Assembly (NCBI GenBank): GCA_033002965.1
Contig: JAURVB010012355.1
Coordinates: 46,876-110,875 of the forward strand
Length of the DNA stretch: 64,000 bases
DNA from: Piper betle
Lineage: Eukaryota > Streptophyta > Magnoliopsida > Piperales > Piperaceae
Direction of reading: 5' to 3'
Made by a program: the position numbers and the translations under genes. Below the pieces are notes generated by a model. It made no database searches. It saw only the letters and a list, made by a program, of their open reading frames with translations, and was not told the origin of the DNA. Below, one piece after another: positions 62,072 through 64,000 of the stretch (positions are counted from its first letter, which is position 1; each line of letters begins with the position of its first letter).

Positions 62072-64000
62072 TGTTAGATGTTGGACATAAATATATACAT
62101 AAATTTATAATTATATCATATGCTATTATTTAAGGTTGGCCTAAATTCAATAGATATATTAAAGTTAAGGTTTATAGGTCATTAATATAAGTGTGGAATT
62201 CAATGTGTAGATACCATTTTTATAATTTCTCTTTTGTGATGGGTTAAATTAAAATTATGAAAACTAAGGATATAAATAAGAGGTTATGGTCCCTGAATTC
62301 ATATGTAGTTTTCGTTCTGGCATCTCATCGTCAAAAAACTTTGGTCTTAAAAACTAGTATTAAATTTGGAAGATCAAAATCCTAAAGAAGAAAAGATAAA
62401 TTTTCTTTTATGGATTCAGGTACCCTTCCGATATCTAATTTTATTTCTTGATGATTTAATCTAAAGAAGGCAAAAGGTTTTATATTGATGGTTTTATCAT
62501 CTGTATAATTTGGTTAAAGATAGTTTATAAAAAGCGGTATCAGAGCAAATTCATATTAAATCATTGAGGATTAAGTTGATTTGTGTTTAATTTTGGATAT
62601 AGATTCATAAAAAGATAGATCCCAAAAATAAAATCTTATTGGAACTGTCTAATTTTATATCACATCTAGATCTAAGGATTCAAGATCCCAAAATATTACT
62701 ATTTTGTAAAAGGGAATAAATTGATAAAGTCTTCAACTCATCGGGAGTTCTCCAAAATTCAGTAGTAGTTATGGTATTTGGTATATTATTCCCAAATCAA
62801 GTTCATCTTTTAATAAAATATCAAGTGAAGAAAATAAAGTTACAAAAGGTTATAATTTCAGAAATTTCCAAATAAAGATACATCTATAACCTTTTTTCAG
62901 TTTTATGATATTTGAGATTATTAAATTCAAATTATGGTTCAATTATGATTAATATTTTAGAATTTGTTAAGGACTACAATATGCTACCAAAGTAGCCTCT
63001 TTTGTGAAAATTTATTTATTTTTTAATATTAAGATGGTTGTGGGTATTTAATTCATGTGAATATTAATCGGCCCAAAGGAAGGTTAATATTTAACAGAAT
63101 TATATATTCATTTGTAGTAATAAATATGGGATAGTTATCAAGATTCCATGTGAATAATAAATTTGCCCAAAGGAAAGTTTATTATTTGACAGGATTTATT
63201 ATCCATATTTAATTACTACATTGAGAGTACCACTTGCAAATTAATATTTCTGTCCAAAGATTAAATATTAATGTTGTGCTAGGTATCTGTTGATGAGATT
63301 AACCATTGTTTGAATTATTAATCTTATTATGTGCATGTCATTTTGTTCTATTTTCAATTAATCAATCTGCTTCTATGATTTCTGCCAACATTAATTCATT
63401 TCCAATGCTTAAAGATAATTTTAAGGATTAGAAAGAGAGCGTGATGATCATTCTCAGCTACATGGATCTTGATCATGCATTAAGAACTGAACAACCTGTT
63501 TCTGTTACGGACAAAAGTTACATTGAGGAAAAATGGGACATGGAGAAGTGGGAACGTTCAAATCGCATGAGTCTTATGATCATGAAGCGTGAGATTCAAG
63601 AGACATTTAGGGGCGATGTGTCTGAGAAAGTTACTACAGCCACTGAGTTTCTTAAAGTAATTGAAAAGCGTTTTGCAAAAAATGATAAGGCTTCTTGCAG
63701 TTCTTTTGTGGTAAACCTCGACATATGAAGAAGGAATGCACTAAGTATCATGCTTGGCATGTAAAGAAATGTCCATTTCTTAATTTTGTTTGTTCTGAGG
63801 TTAATTTAGTTTCAGTGCCCTTACACTCTTGGTGGTTAAATTCGGGTGCTACTACTCACATAAGTATGTCAACGTAGGGTTGCCTGAATCGCCGAAAGCC
63901 AAATGATGCTGAAAGATTCATCTATGTGGGTGATGGCAAATTAGTTGTAGTTGATGCAATAAGGACTTTTAGATTATTGTTAAAGATAGTATATTATTTA
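62072..64000 (+). mobile_element. Ty1/copia element, 5' part, running off the right edge
   Basis: A likely LTR opens at TGTTAGATG (62072). A primer site GGTATCAGAGC, matching initiator-Met tRNA, lies at about 62536-62546, giving an LTR near 460 bp. Gag-like coding follows from about 63441 (YMDLDHALRTEQP, KWERSNRMSLMIMKREI, FLKVIEKRFAKNDKA). The next residues are already the zinc knuckle (FFCGKPRHMKKECTKYHAW), so most of gag between them is deleted. A protease motif WWLNSGATTHIS follows, then an in-frame stop. The element is therefore defective; the rest lies outside the window. Confidence 0.8.
63441..63877 (+). pseudogene. Copia gag-protease remnant with internal gag deletion
   Basis: Two overlapping frames: 63441-63728 carries the N-terminal Gag, 63695-63877 the zinc knuckle and the start of protease. 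The frame changes at the point where several hundred gag bases are missing. The protease triad reads NSGA where family members have DSGA, a further sign of decay. Confidence 0.78.

Overview
The window is a plant nuclear segment, most likely from an angiosperm and possibly a monocot. Genes carry many short exons with GT-AG introns, intergenic DNA is AT-rich, several first exons are GC-rich (cysteine protease, SRS factor, EMC8, PARP2), and there are copia, gypsy, LINE and hAT-type elements. The monocot idea rests only on the 5' GC gradient and is weak.

Layout, left to right; every recognisable gene lies on the minus strand. 1341-15973: V-ATPase subunit a, 18 exons. Its 6.8 kb first intron holds a LINE 3' end, a decayed gypsy gag, and two inverted LTRs of one family enclosing a captured piece of serine hydroxymethyltransferase. 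16938-21858: a very young Ty1/copia element with two identical 178 bp LTRs and a 5 bp target duplication. 22285-25274: RD19-type papain-like cysteine protease. 25.7-27.9 kb: AT-rich repeats around a pyrimidine-rich tandem repeat. 28380-35292: PARP2-type poly(ADP-ribose) polymerase, 18 exons. A GC-rich hairpin element sits in its intron 10, and a larger related-looking foldback element (35.6-37.7 kb) lies just upstream of the gene. 37.7-43.9 kb: intergenic, with a 78 bp tandem repeat. 43924-45048: SHI/STY (SRS) zinc-finger transcription factor. 45.1-51.0 kb: intergenic, nothing recognised. 50990-53260: EMC8/9 subunit of the ER membrane protein complex. 53.3-56.9 kb: a 108 bp inverted repeat pair around a decayed hAT transposon. 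56968-59592: a protein kinase exon that splices in frame to a LINE-ORF1-like DUF4283/zinc-knuckle exon. 59.9 kb: a relic of EMC8. 60656-61973: the 3' half of an ALDH3 gene with an 8-base deletion. From 62.07 kb to the right edge: the 5' part of a second copia element.

Two points stand out. First, the predicted DUF4283-kinase fusion: donor, acceptor and phase all agree, giving a 775-residue reading frame that joins a retroelement nucleic-acid-binding module to a receptor-like kinase catalytic domain. Second, seven single-base frame breaks occur in otherwise well-conserved reading frames (V-ATPase, protease, PARP2, SRS twice, EMC8, copia gag). Most are one-base changes in short homopolymers, which suggests residual consensus errors in a long-read assembly rather than seven independent pseudogenes.

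The genes do not form a pathway. They cover vacuolar acidification, vacuolar proteolysis, DNA-damage ADP-ribosylation, auxin/gynoecium-type transcription control, membrane-protein insertion and aldehyde detoxification. Interspersed transposons explain most of the remaining sequence.
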